A DNA stretch of 64,000 bases from Tipula vernalis (GCA_958295665.1 OY282559.1:268126057-268190056); one strand, 5' to 3'. Shown: positions 34,970-47,081, counted from the first letter of the stretch. Numbers and translations are program-made. The notes: generated by a model from the letters alone, not told the origin.

Positions 34970-35926
34970 GTGGTAGCGGAAAAAGTTGATGATACAACAC
35001 GGAAAATTATATCCACAGACGGAGGTCGAACGTCCTTCAGATGTGGTAGTAAATCCATCTCTATCATCACCACAAACAAGGAATACTGGATGAAAGTGAA
35101 AGACGAACTAGAGAAAGACAACAAGCTAGAGTATCACACATACTCGCATCCTGACAAGCGACTCGCATGCGTCATGCACCCATCTCTCAACCCGGAGAGG
35201 ATCGAGCTTACCCTAACAGATAAGCATGGGATCGAAGCCAAAGCTTCAGTGATGACTTTTCGAAGGAAAACATCGGAACGTACTGTAGTGAATGTACCAA
35301 TGCCGTTGTTTCAAGTCATCATCGACAAGAACACGCCAATTGAAAAACTAAAATCAATTAGAAAAATGAGCCATTACCGAGTCACCTGGGAGAAGAAAAG
35401 AGACCGAGCCCGGGTGGCTCAGTTTCGCAACTGCCAGGGATTCGGACACGCAGCAACCAACTGTGGTTGCTACTACAGATGTGTCAAGTGTAAAGAGAGC
35501 CACGAGCCTGGTAAATGCGGAAACTCCGTGGAATTAAAAAAGCCGGCCGAATGTGTGAACTGTGGAGAGCAACATCCCGACAACAACAACAAATGTCAGG
35601 TGAGACCAAGATTTATTTCCAAAATTAACCCGCGTAATCCAAGCCCGGCCCGAATCCCCTCAGGACTTGGGTTGCGGAAAGAAGGTATCTCATATGCCAG
35701 TATAACTAGCAGTAATTCATTAAATTCGCAACCATCTCCTGCTCCCAAGAATAGTGTCGATCGCCTGTTAGAGGAGTGTGACGAACTATTCGGAACCAAC
35801 CTTTTCGACCTTAATGTCAAGTGCGAGCAATTCTTCAAGGAATATGATCGCATCCCCATATCCAACATAGACAAAAAACGCTTTGCCTACATGAGATTCG
35901 TAGCCACCCTACCCCACAACCCATGA
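34970..35926 (+). CDS. Jockey-type LINE ORF1 (Gag-like) protein
   Basis: The open frame also extends upstream of 34970 without an obvious ATG in phase, so the true N-terminus is uncertain. The domain order is an RRM-like/PRE_C2HC region (YHTYSHPDKRLACVMH, then FQVIIDKNTPIEKLKSIRKM) followed by zinc knuckles CQGFGHAATNCGCYYRCVKC and CVNCGEQHPDNNNKC. In typical Jockey knuckles the first block starts CxxC; here the Cys before QGFG is preceded by Asn, so it may be changed. A Ser/Pro-rich linker and a C-terminal helix follow. The protein should bind LINE RNA. Confidence 0.85.
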   Translation: MVAEKVDDTTRKIISTDGGRTSFRCGSKSISIITTNKEYWMKVKDELEKDNKLEYHTYSHPDKRLACVMHPSLNPERIELTLTDKHGIEAKASVMTFRRKTSERTVVNVPMPLFQVIIDKNTPIEKLKSIRKMSHYRVTWEKKRDRARVAQFRNCQGFGHAATNCGCYYRCVKCKESHEPGKCGNSVELKKPAECVNCGEQHPDNNNKCQVRPRFISKINPRNPSPARIPSGLGLRKEGISYASITSSNSLNSQPSPAPKNSVDRLLEECDELFGTNLFDLNVKCEQFFKEYDRIPISNIDKKRFAYMRFVATLPHNP

Positions 35927-38270
35927 TTGAACAACTGACCTGCATTACTCTGAACGCCAACAGTCTAGTCACACTAGACCGACGTAAGGAGCTGGAGGAA
36001 ATATTTTCCCGTCACAAACCCAATTTAGTCCTTCTGTGCGAAACCCACCTAAACCAGCGACACAGATTTTTTGTCCCGGGGTACACCATCTTTAGGTGTG
36101 ACAGGACAAACAATAATACCGGAGGCACTGCCATTCTGATACAGAATAGAATCCCTCATTTTCTAGCCCAAACATTCATCTCAAACGACATTGAGGCTAC
36201 TTTACTAAACATAGGGACCCCTAATCGATGTATTACGTTTTGTTCGATCTACGTTAGGAAGATCAATATACCGAATATAGTACATCTCCCAAACTCTGGC
36301 AACCAAACCATACTGGCTGGAGATTTCAACTCCCGACACGCAGTCTGGAACTGCCCAAACAGCAACCAGAATGGTCTAACACTCTTTAAGCTATGCTTAA
36401 ATTCTAATCTATAATTAAATGCCCCAAGCGACTTAACCTTTGCTAGGGGAAATTCAATACCCGACTTGATATTATCCAAGAATATCACTTTGCGAAACAA
36501 TCCCCAAACTTTACATGAGTTTTGTTCCCATCACTTTCCGGTGTTTTTTACAGTCCCGTTCAAAACTCAATTCCAATCAAAAAAGAACAACCGGAATCCG
36601 CCCAAGCCGATTGGGACAAATTCAAAGTCAATATTCATCAAAACCTCCCAGATTAGCACTCGATCCCTGTCACCATTGCTGAAATTGAGGAAAGGGCTTC
36701 CACTCTTACCAAAACAATCCAGCTTGCCATTGAGAAAACTATTCCACTAACCCAAAGTAAGGATAACGCAAAACCAGCTCCAATCCCTAATTAAGCAACG
36801 AAACCGCATGAACCATCTTCATTATAAATATCCAGGTTCCGTCTCAAAAACTGAAATCAATCTCCTTTCGAAGCTGATTTCCTGTTGGTACAGTGAACTG
36901 AAAAATGGAAGCTTCAAAAGAAGATTGAAAGAAGTACCCGATAATTCTCCGACATTTTTATCGAAATTAGGAAGCTCAATGGTAAGAAATTCAATTCAAT
37001 CACCCAGATTCTGCAAGATCCCCATCTTACCATAGATCCTAAACAAATTTCTGAACAAATCGCATCCCACTACGAAAAAGTCCATACTCAGAACGAGGCA
37101 TTGAAAGACCCCCAATTCGAGTTGTTAGTCAATAACAACATTGCTAATTTTCCTTATTCTCACCCGTACGATCCAATCAGTACGACGGTCGATAAAGACG
37201 AAATTTTCAACATTATTCGTCACTAATACAGCTCTGAAAAACCTCCTCAAGAAAGCAGTCACTGACTTCACCGATAACCTAAACGGAATAATAAACAGTG
37301 GTTACTTACCAGACTGCTGGAAGATCGGCAAAGTCATACCTATTCATAAGCCAGGAAAGGCATGCAACAGAATAAAAAACACTCGCCCGGTTCGGGCGAT
37401 CGACCATCGTCGCATTTATTGGCACAGAGAAAGTATTCGACACCGTCTGGCACGAAGGGTTAATCTACAAAATGATAAAATGCAATTTCCTCCACTACTT
37501 AATCAAACTAACTAACCTCCTTCGCTGAACAACCACGGTTCCAGTATCAAATCAGTAGCTGCGGGGGTTGCTCAGGGATCCATACTTGGCCCCCACCTCT
37601 TCTCTTTCTACTACCACGATATTCCGAGGCCCGACAACAAGGAAACAAAAATTCAAATATACGCCAACGATACGGCTATATTCACTTCCTCGACCAGCGC
37701 TCGCAAGTCGAGCGAAAGGATCGCCAAATACCTTGAAAGGTACTCTGAAATCATCCACTTCCACCACAACAAAAACTCCAAAATGTACCAAGCCAATCCC
37801 ATTTCATTCAAACCTCAAGTCAAATATCTAGGAGTCATTCTCGATAGGAAGCTATCACCGCTGCCTCAAATTAAATACATAAAGAAAAAAGCGTTTACTG
37901 CCCGACATAATCTTTATCGATTCCTCAACCGGCCTCTCCCCTAAAAACAAGTTGAGACTGTATAAAGCCTACATCAGGTCAATCCTTACCTACGCCATCC
38001 CTGCTTGGATGGGAGAATTGTTCAACACCGATTGGAAAAGTCTCCCCTCATTATAGGCAAACTCCCTTCGCTTCGCTTTCGACGATTGGTCGAAACCTCC
38101 GTCCTTTAAATGTACCCCTTCATCCGAACTTGAGGAGCGCGCAAACCTCGAAACTCTCCACAGCTTTGGCCGGCGCATCCAGGCAAAGTTCGTGGAGAGG
38201 ACAAAGCACTCTGAGGTAGAATTCCTCCGCAGAATCCTTCCTTCATGGGACCTGGAACTCGCGGGGATCT
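35923..38270 (+). pseudogene. Jockey-type LINE ORF2: endonuclease and RT with many lesions
   Basis: The endonuclease starts MIEQLTCITLNANSLV and shows LLCETHLNQ (catalytic Glu) and LAGDFNSRHAVWN. The SDHLPV-type end reads CSHHFPVFF, so a catalytic Asp is lost. A stop interrupts the frame at 36413. RT pieces are GYLPDCWKIGKVIPIHKPGK, a VWHEGL block in a shifted frame near 37440, GVAQGSILGPHLFSFYYHDI and the catalytic tetrad YAND (37660-37671) instead of YADD. The thumb (VKYLGVILDRKLS) and C-terminus follow to about 38270 with further frame changes. A deletion between the GKACNRI block and VWHEGL is likely. Confidence 0.85.
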
Positions 38271-38502
38271 AATCTCACCTGATACCTTGGTAATTTTAAG
38301 CTTGTACATATGTAGTATAATTAATCTAGGAGAATAATAAAATGAATAAAAATCGTAGGTTAAGACTAAAGAAAATAAGTAACAATAGCATAGACTCATA
38401 GATGATAAAACCTAGGTTAAGAATCTTAGTTAAGCAATAAGTATACCATATGTTAATATTAGTCACTGAAAAATTTTTAAAATAAAAAAAAAATGGTATT
38501 TT

Positions 38503-38580
38503 TGTAGTTTGGTCGTAGCTACCCGATGAGTAGACCGAACTTTTTGTTTGTACCAACTTGTCAGTACGAAACCAAACTAC
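38503..38580. repeat. 78-bp inverted-repeat sequence (GTAGTTTGGT...ACCAAACTAC)
   Basis: GTAGTTTGGTCGTAG at 38503 and its near-inverse CAGTACGAAACCAAACTAC ending 38580 bracket a 40-bp centre. It sits exactly between the LINE poly(A) and the left limit of the gypsy pol fragment. It could be a tiny mobile element or a rearrangement by-product. Confidence 0.55.
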
Positions 38581-38581
38581 C

Positions 38582-40045
38582 ACTTGTCATAGGTTTGGTT
38601 ATTTGAGAATAGTTCTGAATGAAGCCACGATAATAGCCTGATAACCCAACAAATTGCTTAATTTGTTTCTGGGGAATGGCCATTCGTCATATTATTACTC
38701 CCTCCTGAGTAATAATATGACCAAGAAATTCTGTTTCCTTCTTTAGGAATTCGCATTTATCCAGCTGGATTTTTAAGTTGAAGTGTGATAACCGTTTATG
38801 TACATCACCAAGATTTTTTATATGGTTTTCTAGATTATAACCTACGATAATAATGTTGTCGAGGTCGTATACGTAACAAATTGTCCTGATCAAGCCGTGC
38901 AGGACATTATTCATAGCTCGCTGAAATGTAGCTGGACCGTTTTTAAGTCCAAATGACATGCGAATAAATTCGAAATGACCTTTTTCTGTCGAAAATGCAG
39001 TTTTCTGTTGGAAATTTTGATCCATTGGATCCTAATATGGTAAAATAAGTAGACTTACCTAAACTATCCAGAATTTCTTCAATTTGAGGTATTGGAAATT
39101 TATCATTTACGGTTTTATCAATCAACTTTCGATAATCTATCACCACTCCGATTTTGTGGAGACCTGAAGCGTCAGATTTGTTTTGGTCCTACCTAAATTG
39201 GTGATGAATAGGGACTGCTGGAGTTTTTAATGATTCCACTGTTCAACATCTCTTGTATGTGTTCCTCCACGTCACGTTTAAAATGATAGGGATACCTGTA
39301 CATTTTGGTGTAAACGGGAGTTTCGTCGTTTGTAATAATTTTATGTTTAATCACCGTTGTTGCAGAGAGTTTTTCATTCTGCTTCAACAATACAGTTTGT
39401 TGATTATAAATTGTACTTATGAGAATTTGTTTTTCATTCTCGCATAAGTGGTTTGTCCTGATTAGGCTTTCAATTGTTTGTTTATCTATGGGTATATTCA
39501 CATAAGCTTCAATAGGTTTAATGGCTTCAAAATTATTTATATTGAAGTCTAGTTTTGGTAACTTTTTTGGCGGATCTGGATCATTTGTTAAGACTTTTGT
39601 ATTAGCTTGAAAGTTTTTGGATTTGTATAATCCTGGTTGTATAACAATATTGTCATTTAATTTCTTATATTCTGTTGTTACCCAGTCACCATTATTTACA
39701 GTATTGAAGGTCACTAAGTGGTTGTAAAAATGTTCATTAGAATTATATCTATAAAATTTAAGAAGGTTATTGTTCAAAGAAATTGTGCCAGATTTGAAAT
39801 CAATTTTGGCCTTCATTTGAGCCAATGATTGTGATCCTAGTATCCCGTCAAAATATTCATGAAATTTTAATTCATAGTATGGTATTGAGGATAAATTATG
39901 ACCAAAAAAATTTATTTTTATTACTTTAGTTACTTTTTGGGTTCCTAACAGGTTTTTTACGGATGAATCTTTGGAAAATAAAAGGTGTTTAGGAATTATA
40001 TTTGATTTGATAATGTTTTTGTTTGCGCCTCATACCGAGTTGAAT
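38582..40045 (-). pseudogene. Second gypsy-type pol fragment: protease and RT (broken both ends)
   Basis: On the minus strand the protease begins at GANKNIIKSN next to 40030, directly after where its catalytic DT should be, so the 5' truncation cuts the active site. It continues YFDGILGSQSLAQMKAKIDF. The RT leader (YRYPYHFKRDVEEHIQEML) and NSGIIKNSSSPYSSPI follow, then in other frames VVIDYRKLIDKTVNDKFPIP, FIRMSFGLKNGPATFQRAMN and EFLGHIITQEGV. The catalytic site reads CYVYDLDNIII rather than VYLDDI. RNase H-side sequence KQIKQFVGLSGYYRGFIQNY ends near 38586. The element resembles the 297/17.6 group and differs from the gypsy at 1-3533. Confidence 0.85.
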
Positions 40046-40649
40046 ATATAGATATTATGCTGTCGTGTGCTGGTTCGGTTGATTTTATTTGTGAAATATG
40101 GTGGAACCTCAAATCCTCTTCGTAGTTTCCTTTCAGCTAAAGATGTCACAGAAAAAAAAACACTTTTATTTCCTTTACGACCGATTCACTTATGTTTTTA
40201 TTCACTTAGTCTTTGCACTTTATATAATTTCACTAAACCGCATGGCTGCACCAATTATAATGTCATTCGGGCAATGATAGTAAAAAAATTATTTTTAATT
40301 TAATTTTCTTTTCTTTTATTTATAATAAATTTATTTTACATGTTTTTGGTTTAAAAACTACAATCGAACTAACTTAATATTATACTTCTTTAAAATAGGC
40401 AAAATGTGTTGATCGTTGTAATTCTGCAAGATTGCATTTCCCATGATTTTATTCTTCAAACATGTTCAATCGTGTTTTTTGATCAATTGCATGTTTGATG
40501 GTCCAGTTTTTTATTCTGTGCTGATAACGACTTTGTTGTCTACAATGTGATCAGCTTACACCTTTTGTGTGGGAATATTATCTGACGATTTATTATGTGG
40601 GACCATAACTAATATATGTATATGAAAAATTTGTTATATTTACCAGTAT
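40046..40649. other. AT-rich stretch with no recognised gene
   Basis: One 78-codon open frame (40067-40303, plus strand) lacks motifs. No termini or repeats were recognised. Confidence 0.4.
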
Positions 40650-40914
40650 TTCGAACCGAACCCGAACCCGAATCTCGAACCCGCTCCAGTTCAAAGATTT
40701 TTAGTAATTTTTTTGAACTCTAACCTGAACCCGCACCCAACATTTCGCGGGTTGGATTCAACCGGGTTCCGGGTTGACAAAGAAAAAATCCCATGTCATT
40801 TATCTGTGCAAATCATAAACCAACAATTTAGACAGCTAGGCTAACTTTGAACTAAGCGTATAACAAGAGTTTACTTTTTATGAATCCTTCTCACGGGCCC
40901 ACAAGGAAAAATAT

Positions 40915-41076
40915 TATGGAATAGTGGGAACACCATAAAATTGAAATTCCACTTTTATACGAAGCTGCAAAAGTTGTGTTAGCGATTCCTGCAACGCAAG
41001 TTAGTGTGGAATGGGCATTTTCGTCCATATATCCTATTCGTCAAACTAAACGAAATGTTTTTAATGAAATAAATTA
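40915..41076 (+). pseudogene. hAT transposase C-terminal dimerisation fragment
   Basis: The frame reads WEHHKIEIPLLYEAAKVVLA, IPATQVSVEWAFSSIYPIRQ and TKRNVFNEIN then stop at about 41076. It matches the hAT C-terminal dimerisation domain (W-x2-HK, LY-x2-AA, IPATQVSVERAFS), with Arg of ERAFS changed to Trp. No catalytic domain precedes it. Confidence 0.82.
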
Positions 41077-41082
41077 ATATCA

Positions 41083-41341
41083 TCATCTCAGTATTTAAGT
41101 GATACAAACAAATGTTTGTAATTTTGGAGTTAGAACTGCCATTTTACGTAAAAATGTAGAATGGATTGTCAAATAAGTTTCCAACGTAGTTATTATACCA
41201 CTTCGTAGGTCCAGTATTTGAGTAACACAAATGAATTTTAGTCAATTTGCAGTTAGGACCGTCACATTACATAGTGCCAGACCTAACTTCAAAATGATCA
41301 GAATGCGTTTGTAACACTTAAATACTGAGGTGACGATATAT
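41083..41341. repeat. Palindromic MITE-like element (about 260 bp)
   Basis: The left arm CATCTCAGTATTTAAGTGAT and the right arm inverse (ACACTTAAATACTGAGGTGA near 41310-41332) pair, and similarity continues inward through GTTAG-centred blocks for about 65 bases. It directly follows the hAT fragment. Flanking ATATC/GATATA does not give a definite target duplication. Confidence 0.6.
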
Positions 41342-41490
41342 AGATTTATTTTAAATACCTGCGAAGTTTTATTTTTTTATTAACCCGAACCTGAACCAGA
41401 ACACAATTATTTTCTTTCTCTGAACTTGATCCCGAACTCGAACCCAAAATTTTGCGGGCTCGAACCCCTGCGATATTTACACTATCTTTT

Positions 41491-42779
41491 TCAACCGTGT
41501 ACGAACATCTAGTTTTATAATATAAAATTTCGGTTTCGGTGTTCTGACATTGCTTTTATTTCTCGTACCGCCTCGCACAAAGACTTTTAACAATCACATT
41601 TTTTTTTAGGATGAATAAATTATTATTTATAGTTATAGTTTCTATAATGAAAAACGAGCGAAAATATTGTCATCATAATAAAGAGACAGAGATACTGAAA
41701 GTACATAGAACGACAAACTGAACGTAAATATACACAGATCCATAAAGCATGCGTTAATTGACGTAAATTGTATGTTTATTTAAATTTCATCTTAGCTCGT
41801 TCCCATCTCTAGAAGATAAGTGAAAAATACTTTGTTGTTGTAATTTTCATTGTATTTAAATTAATTTTCTTTTTCTTCTTCATCTTTTAGACGTTCGCCT
41901 CTTCATCAAAAACTAAACTCAAATGTAAATAAATTGTCTAGAATACAAAATTTATTTTTTAATACTCTTTGGGTATTTCCATTATGAGTCTCTGATGTTT
42001 ATTTTCATTTAAATTTTCCAACACAAATAGTTCGTATAAGACGATAGATTCAGTGCGGACGAATGTTTTGTATGCTGTTATGTTCCGTCATTTGTGAGTC
42101 TTTTCCACCAGCCATTGGTATGCTACTAAACACAATTAAATTGTGTTAATTGAAATAAATTTTCTGCTGTGTTTTTTTTTTAATGAAAACCATACAGTTA
42201 ATTGGTTTTTAGAGGTCATTTTCCTTAGAGAATGGTTGTTGCTATTTTTTGTCTGTGTGTGTATGTTGTTTCTCTTCGCGATTTATAATTTATTATGTTT
42301 TATGTACTTACATTGTGATCGTTATTCATTCATGATCTTGATAAATAATTCGCGCAAACATGAATATACATACATACATACAAACACAAAAAAATAAAAG
42401 CAAATTTTAATTGATTAAGAAATTAATTTATATTCGTTATATTGTTTGCCTTGTTTTATACAGTAATGAGGAAGAGAATGTCAACTGCATGGCGTTTTTC
42501 AATTACAACAGCATACTGTAAGTTCAACTGGGTAGATGATTTGCATAATTTTTTATGGTGGCGTTTGAAAATTAATTGAAGTGATTGGTATATTATGTGT
42601 AATACATTTTTGCGGTTTATTCTGTAATTGTTTTTAGTGATTTCGTAAAATTATTGTTAAAAGTTAATTATTATTGACACTTTCAATTATTTTTCCTACT
42701 GTCGGTAATATAACTTGTATTTAATCAAACAGCTTTTCCATAAACTGAAGCTGATGTCCTTTACTTTAGGAAAAGTTTT
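41491..42779. other. AT-rich stretch with no recognised gene
   Basis: It contains short AT-rich frames and a CATACATACATACA run near 42366. No mobile-element motif was recognised. Confidence 0.45.
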
Positions 42780-43120
42780 CAGTGGCAAAACTAGGTACCC
42801 ACAGCACCCGCAGCCGTGGGGGGGTCCCGCGGTTAAAGGGACTCACGAGAATTATCAAGCTAAAGTAGATCACCCTTTTAAATTTGCAAAACTGGACATT
42901 TCTAGAAAATTTTGAACAAAACCCGGTCGTCTAGTTTTTAGAGAAAGAAAAGATAATTCCTGTTGCCATTAAATATTTTTTTTAGAGAGGCCCAACAATT
43001 TCTTCTCGGTTGCTGAAGGTTAATGTCAGAGTAATTACATGTAAGCTGATATATATTTAGATTTAGAAGAAAATTTGCCAAACTCAACCTTTTAAAAATC
43101 AAGTCTTGATTAAAGGTTGT

Positions 43121-43167
43121 GAAAAATGTTCACGCGTATTTTTTACTTCGCGATTCTCAAAATTAGT
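43121..43167 (+). repeat. 47-bp direct repeat bordering the BEL remnant, left copy
   Basis: TGAAAAATGTTCACGCGTAT followed by TTTTTACTTCGCGATTC occurs here and again at about 47035-47081 with few changes. The pair brackets the BEL remnant. It could be the outermost LTR sequence or a duplicated piece of the host repeat; sequence beyond the block differs on each side. Confidence 0.6.
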
Positions 43168-43389
43168 TTAAAAAAAAAATAAACTCACTCGCGTGAAATA
43201 ATGTTCACAAAAACTGTTGTTTTTATAATTTTTATTTTTTTTATTTTTTTCAAATAATTCATAATATTTTTAATAAAGTTTATTTCAATAATTCAAATAT
43301 TTGTTAAAAACCACCTTAATAAAATCGCCAAAGATGATTCAGAATCTCACTGTAATAAATCGCTTCCCTTTTCGCTTAAAACTTTTTTT

Positions 43390-46300
43390 AGCATAACTTG
43401 GATGGTAGAACCCCTCTAGAAGCGTAGTCGGCTGGATTATTATCAGATTTAACGTGGTAGCAGTGGTTCCTAGGTCGCAACTCTTGTATTTCCGATACAC
43501 GGTTAGCCACAAATGTTTTCCATTTAGTTTTATGATCGAACAGCCAAGCTAAAACAATAGTTGAATCCGTCCAACCCTAAACTGGTACTTCTTCAGATAG
43601 AGGTTTCCGCACTTGTTTGAGGAGCTTTGCCAGCAAGTGAGCACCGCACAGTTCCAATCTGGGAAGCGAAATTTGTTTTATTGGTGCAACTTTTGTTTTG
43701 GAGGTGTGAGTTCGACTCGCATTTCTCCATACTCATCTTTAAATCGGCCGTAGACTACTGCTGAATAGGCTCGCTCGCTCGCGCCGCAAATCCTCTTTTC
43801 CGTTGGCATATCTGTTTAGTTTGAGCCGCTCAAATTGTGGAAGTTCTCTCTTAAGCTCATTCCACACTATCGCAATATCATCAGGCAACTCATCGTCCCA
43901 TTCCAATTTCCTTAGCCGTAATTTCTGGTACAGAATTTTGGCCATCACTATAGACGGAGAAAGCAGTCCAAGAGAATCAACAACTTTGGAAGCATTCGAT
44001 ATTAAAGTTCGCTTGGTTGGAGTTTTTTCTTCAGGAAAATTAACTATAAATGATAGTAGGTCATTATTTGAAGCCCGTTGAAAACCTAAGATTTTTGTGG
44101 ATGAATTAGCTTCTTCAAAAGGAACCATTGACATCTTTTCATCCAAGGGTTGATCCAATAATTCATGACCGTTGGATTTCCACTTTCGCAAGTTGAATCC
44201 TCTTTGAGGAAGTATATCAGTAAATTTTTGCTTTAGATATTTTGCTTCCGCCAGTGTGTTTGCTCCAGATATGTAATCATCTATATAGAATTTGCTTATA
44301 ATCTCGTTTGCAATGATTGGGTGTTCCTTTTCGAAATCATACGCAGCCTATTATAGTGATCGAATGGCTAAGAACGCTGAACTGGACATCCCAAAAGTCA
44401 CAGTGGCTAATTTGAAATGGTTTATTCGGTCGCTTAAACTCTCTTGCCAAAGGATTCGCTGAAAATCTTGGTCTTCATCAGCTACCATCACTTGCCGGTA
44501 CATTTTTTCAATATCGGCTGTGAGTGCAATCTTATTGTACCGAAAGTTCATCAGAGTTGTCCATAGGGTGAGCTGGATAGTTGGACCAATCATTAGCATA
44601 TCGTTGATGCAATTCCCGTTAATCGTCTTACTAGACCCATCAAAAACACCACGTAGCTTCGTGGTGGTGCTCTCAATTTTTGTGATGGCATAATGTGGCC
44701 AAGTAGTAGCTTGATTTTTCTTGAACGTCCTTCGTAATGGTAGGTATTTCTAGTAAATGTCCCAATGTGATGTATTCTTACATGACTTTGGCGTATTCAG
44801 TTTTTAATGCAGCATCACGGTTAAATGTCTGCTCCAGGTTAAAGAATCTTTTTCTACCGCTGATGTGCCGCTGAAAATTATTTTTGAAACGTTCTACACA
44901 ATCGCTCTCTTCTTTGGAATATGGACTGAATGCGGGAATTTCTTCTAATTCCCAAAACTTTTTTAAGGTTTCGTCGACGTTTATGCCGATGTGAAAATTA
45001 AGACTCATTTGGCAATTCTCGGTTTCCTTTTTAGTTAGTTGCTTCACCTGATAAAAGCCATCCAAATATTGAATTTGGTGCGCTCAAATTATTTATCTCG
45101 TAGCACATTGAAAAACGATCTGCTCCAATTATTAAATCTACTGCTGCAGGCTTACAAAATTGTGAATCTGCCAATTGTAAATTATGAATTTTCTGGAAAT
45201 TGCCTGCATTTATTTCACAAGTTGGTAGACAGCTGGTAAGTTTGCGTAACACAAGAACATTGATTTTAAGTGTTTCGGCTTTGGAATATAGTGATACCGC
45301 TTCATTCGTCATCATGCCTCTCGTCGATTCACTGCCAGGTGTGAGACCTTTTATTAATACATTCGCGTTTTTTCGTGGCAATGCAAGTCGCTGAGCATAG
45401 CATTCGGAGATAAACGAAGCTTGTACTCCTGAATCTAATAAAACTCGACATCTCTGGTAATTATTTGATGAATCCAAGACCATAATAACAGCAGTAGGAA
45501 GCAGAGCTGTAAATCGCTTAGTGGTCTTGGCATGTGAAACGTGTAGAGCTCTAGTATCGCTTGTTCCTGATGTTGATTGGGAGGGAACGGTTTCCGTGCT
45601 TGAAGTAGTCGTACTGGAAGATGAATTATTCGCATCTTGGTGTAGCGTTGTATGGTGTTTCGCTCGCCATCTACCACGTCTAAATTTGGAACGACAACTT
45701 TGAGATTGGTGATTTTTAAACATGCAAATAATTCATAGTTTTTCTTCTATCGTGTACGGAAAGATTCAGAAACTGTTCGCAATTCCTCAGATAATGGTTT
45801 TCACCACACGTCGCTTTGTTTGAAATAAAATATGAATCAACCACGGATCGCGTGATTCAGCTTGTTCGCCCAAAACCTTTAGTCCCCTCAATACTTCGTC
45901 TAAAATATCTCGCATGTGGTGGAGAGACTTGGCGGACGCCTGCTTAATTGTTGGTTGATCCATAAATTGCTACAACAGCATCATAGTCACGTGTTTCTTT
46001 TTATCGTAACGATTATTGACAATTTCCCAAGCCTCATCATAGTTTGATTCAGTAATCGTAATATGGCGAACCAATGCGGCAGCTTCGCCTCTCGAAAGCC
46101 GTTTTAAATATTGCAGTTTGTGTACTTCTGATATCTTAGGGTTACTGTTGATGGACGCTTCAAATAAATCGCAGAATACAGCAAATTCTCAGTATACTCC
46201 GGAAAAGGTCGGTACATTAACTCGTGGTAAGCGAACATCAGAATCATTTTTATTGTTCATTCTGGAAACTTCATTTAAAAATGATCGCTGATTGGCGACG

Positions 46301-46571
46301 AGATCTTGTAAACTGATATTTAGATCACCGTGCTGTTCGTTTTAATTAGCATCTTGTAACTCGATATTCTCTGGAAGATCTCTAAAATTCTTCTCGCTCC
46401 CCTTGTAGTCGTCCCATTCCTCAGTGAGAAGCTTAATTTGCGCCTTAATTCATTCAATTGGTTCATGAGACAAATTGCCTTTAACGAATGTCTTAAACTG
46501 AGAGAATCGATTGACTTTCCGTTGAAGCGATCGGGTGTCGGCCATTGTGATTTTAATAAAATATATGACAC
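43390..46571 (-). pseudogene. BEL/Pao remnant: gag, protease, RT and RNase H start (minus strand)
   Basis: From the right come gag pieces (RNGTTTRGARRILEIFQ near 46400; LPRVNVPTFSG near 46210), then a protease frame 45723-45031 with CRVLLDSGVQASFISECYAQ (active-site DSG in place of DTG) and DLIIGADRF. The RT spans 45065-43739 in several frames, with YNKIALTADIEKMYRQV (palm Asp), VTFGMSSSAFLAIRSL and VDSLGLLSPSIVMAKILYQK. A DNNPADYASRG-like RNase H/integrase junction appears near 43430. Everything downstream is missing. It is a different BEL lineage from the copy at 4338-11764. Many frame changes make it inactive. Confidence 0.85.
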
Positions 46572-46678
46572 GCTAATAATTTACGATATAATAAATACTA
46601 ATCAATTTATCTTTTTTTTATTTTAGAAATGCTTGTTTCGAAGCAAATCGCACGCGGAATGCTGAGATCAGAAATATA

Positions 46679-47081
46679 ATGTTCACACTATCACTATTCT
46701 CGTCACTATATAATGTCTAGACACACTGCAATTATAGTCTCTATGTAATGTATTCATTTTTTATAAATATGTATAAATTCACCGTAAAACTAATTTTATT
46801 AAGTCAATTTTAAATATGTATGGTTCTAAAAATTAAACGTTTTGCTCGCTATGGAATTTTAATGGATGGCCCAAATTCACTAATGTCTATAATCCATGCG
46901 TTTTCAACTTAAAACGTTTTTCTTTTGATCGCACAATTCGAATAACTTCAAATTAAACCGATGAATACTTTTACTTTCAATAAAATTGATAAATTTCACT
47001 TTGTATGCCAATTATATCCGGCTCGAAGGACCATGAAAAATGTTCACGCGTATTTTTTACTTCCCGATTCGCCAAATTAGT
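46679..47081 (-). repeat. Candidate 5' LTR region of the BEL remnant
   Basis: An AT-rich stretch starts TGTTCACACTATCACTATTC at 46679, just upstream (on minus) of the gag region, and ends in the 47-bp repeat near 47081. Its place fits the 5' LTR, but no full second copy was found and the outer boundary is unclear. Confidence 0.35.

Larger units (their letters stand above)
34862..38492 (+). mobile_element. Jockey-clade LINE, nearly full length, with poly(A)
   Basis: ORF1 (34970-35926) and ORF2 (35923 to about 38270) overlap by ATGA, as in Jockey-like LINEs. The 3' UTR ends with AATAAA and an A run at about 38482-38492. The 5' end lies near 34862, but I found no convincing target duplication. 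The base composition is less AT-rich than its surroundings. ORF1 is intact over 318 residues, while ORF2 is full of frame changes. Confidence 0.85.
40650..41490 (+). mobile_element. hAT-derived remnant flanked by GAACCC-rich repeats
   Basis: GAACCCGAACCCGAA-type arrays lie at about 40655-40790 and again at 41380-41480. Each carries a short block CCCAA-C/A-ATTT-GCGGG near its inner or outer side. Between them sit a hAT dimerisation fragment and a small palindromic element. Such GAACCC repeats beside hAT tails suggest subterminal repeats of a decayed element, but the ends are not definable. Confidence 0.4.

Noticed and set aside
36249..36500. Minus-strand open frame opposite the Jockey endonuclease
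   Set aside because: Antisense shadow of the endonuclease coding strand, with no motif.
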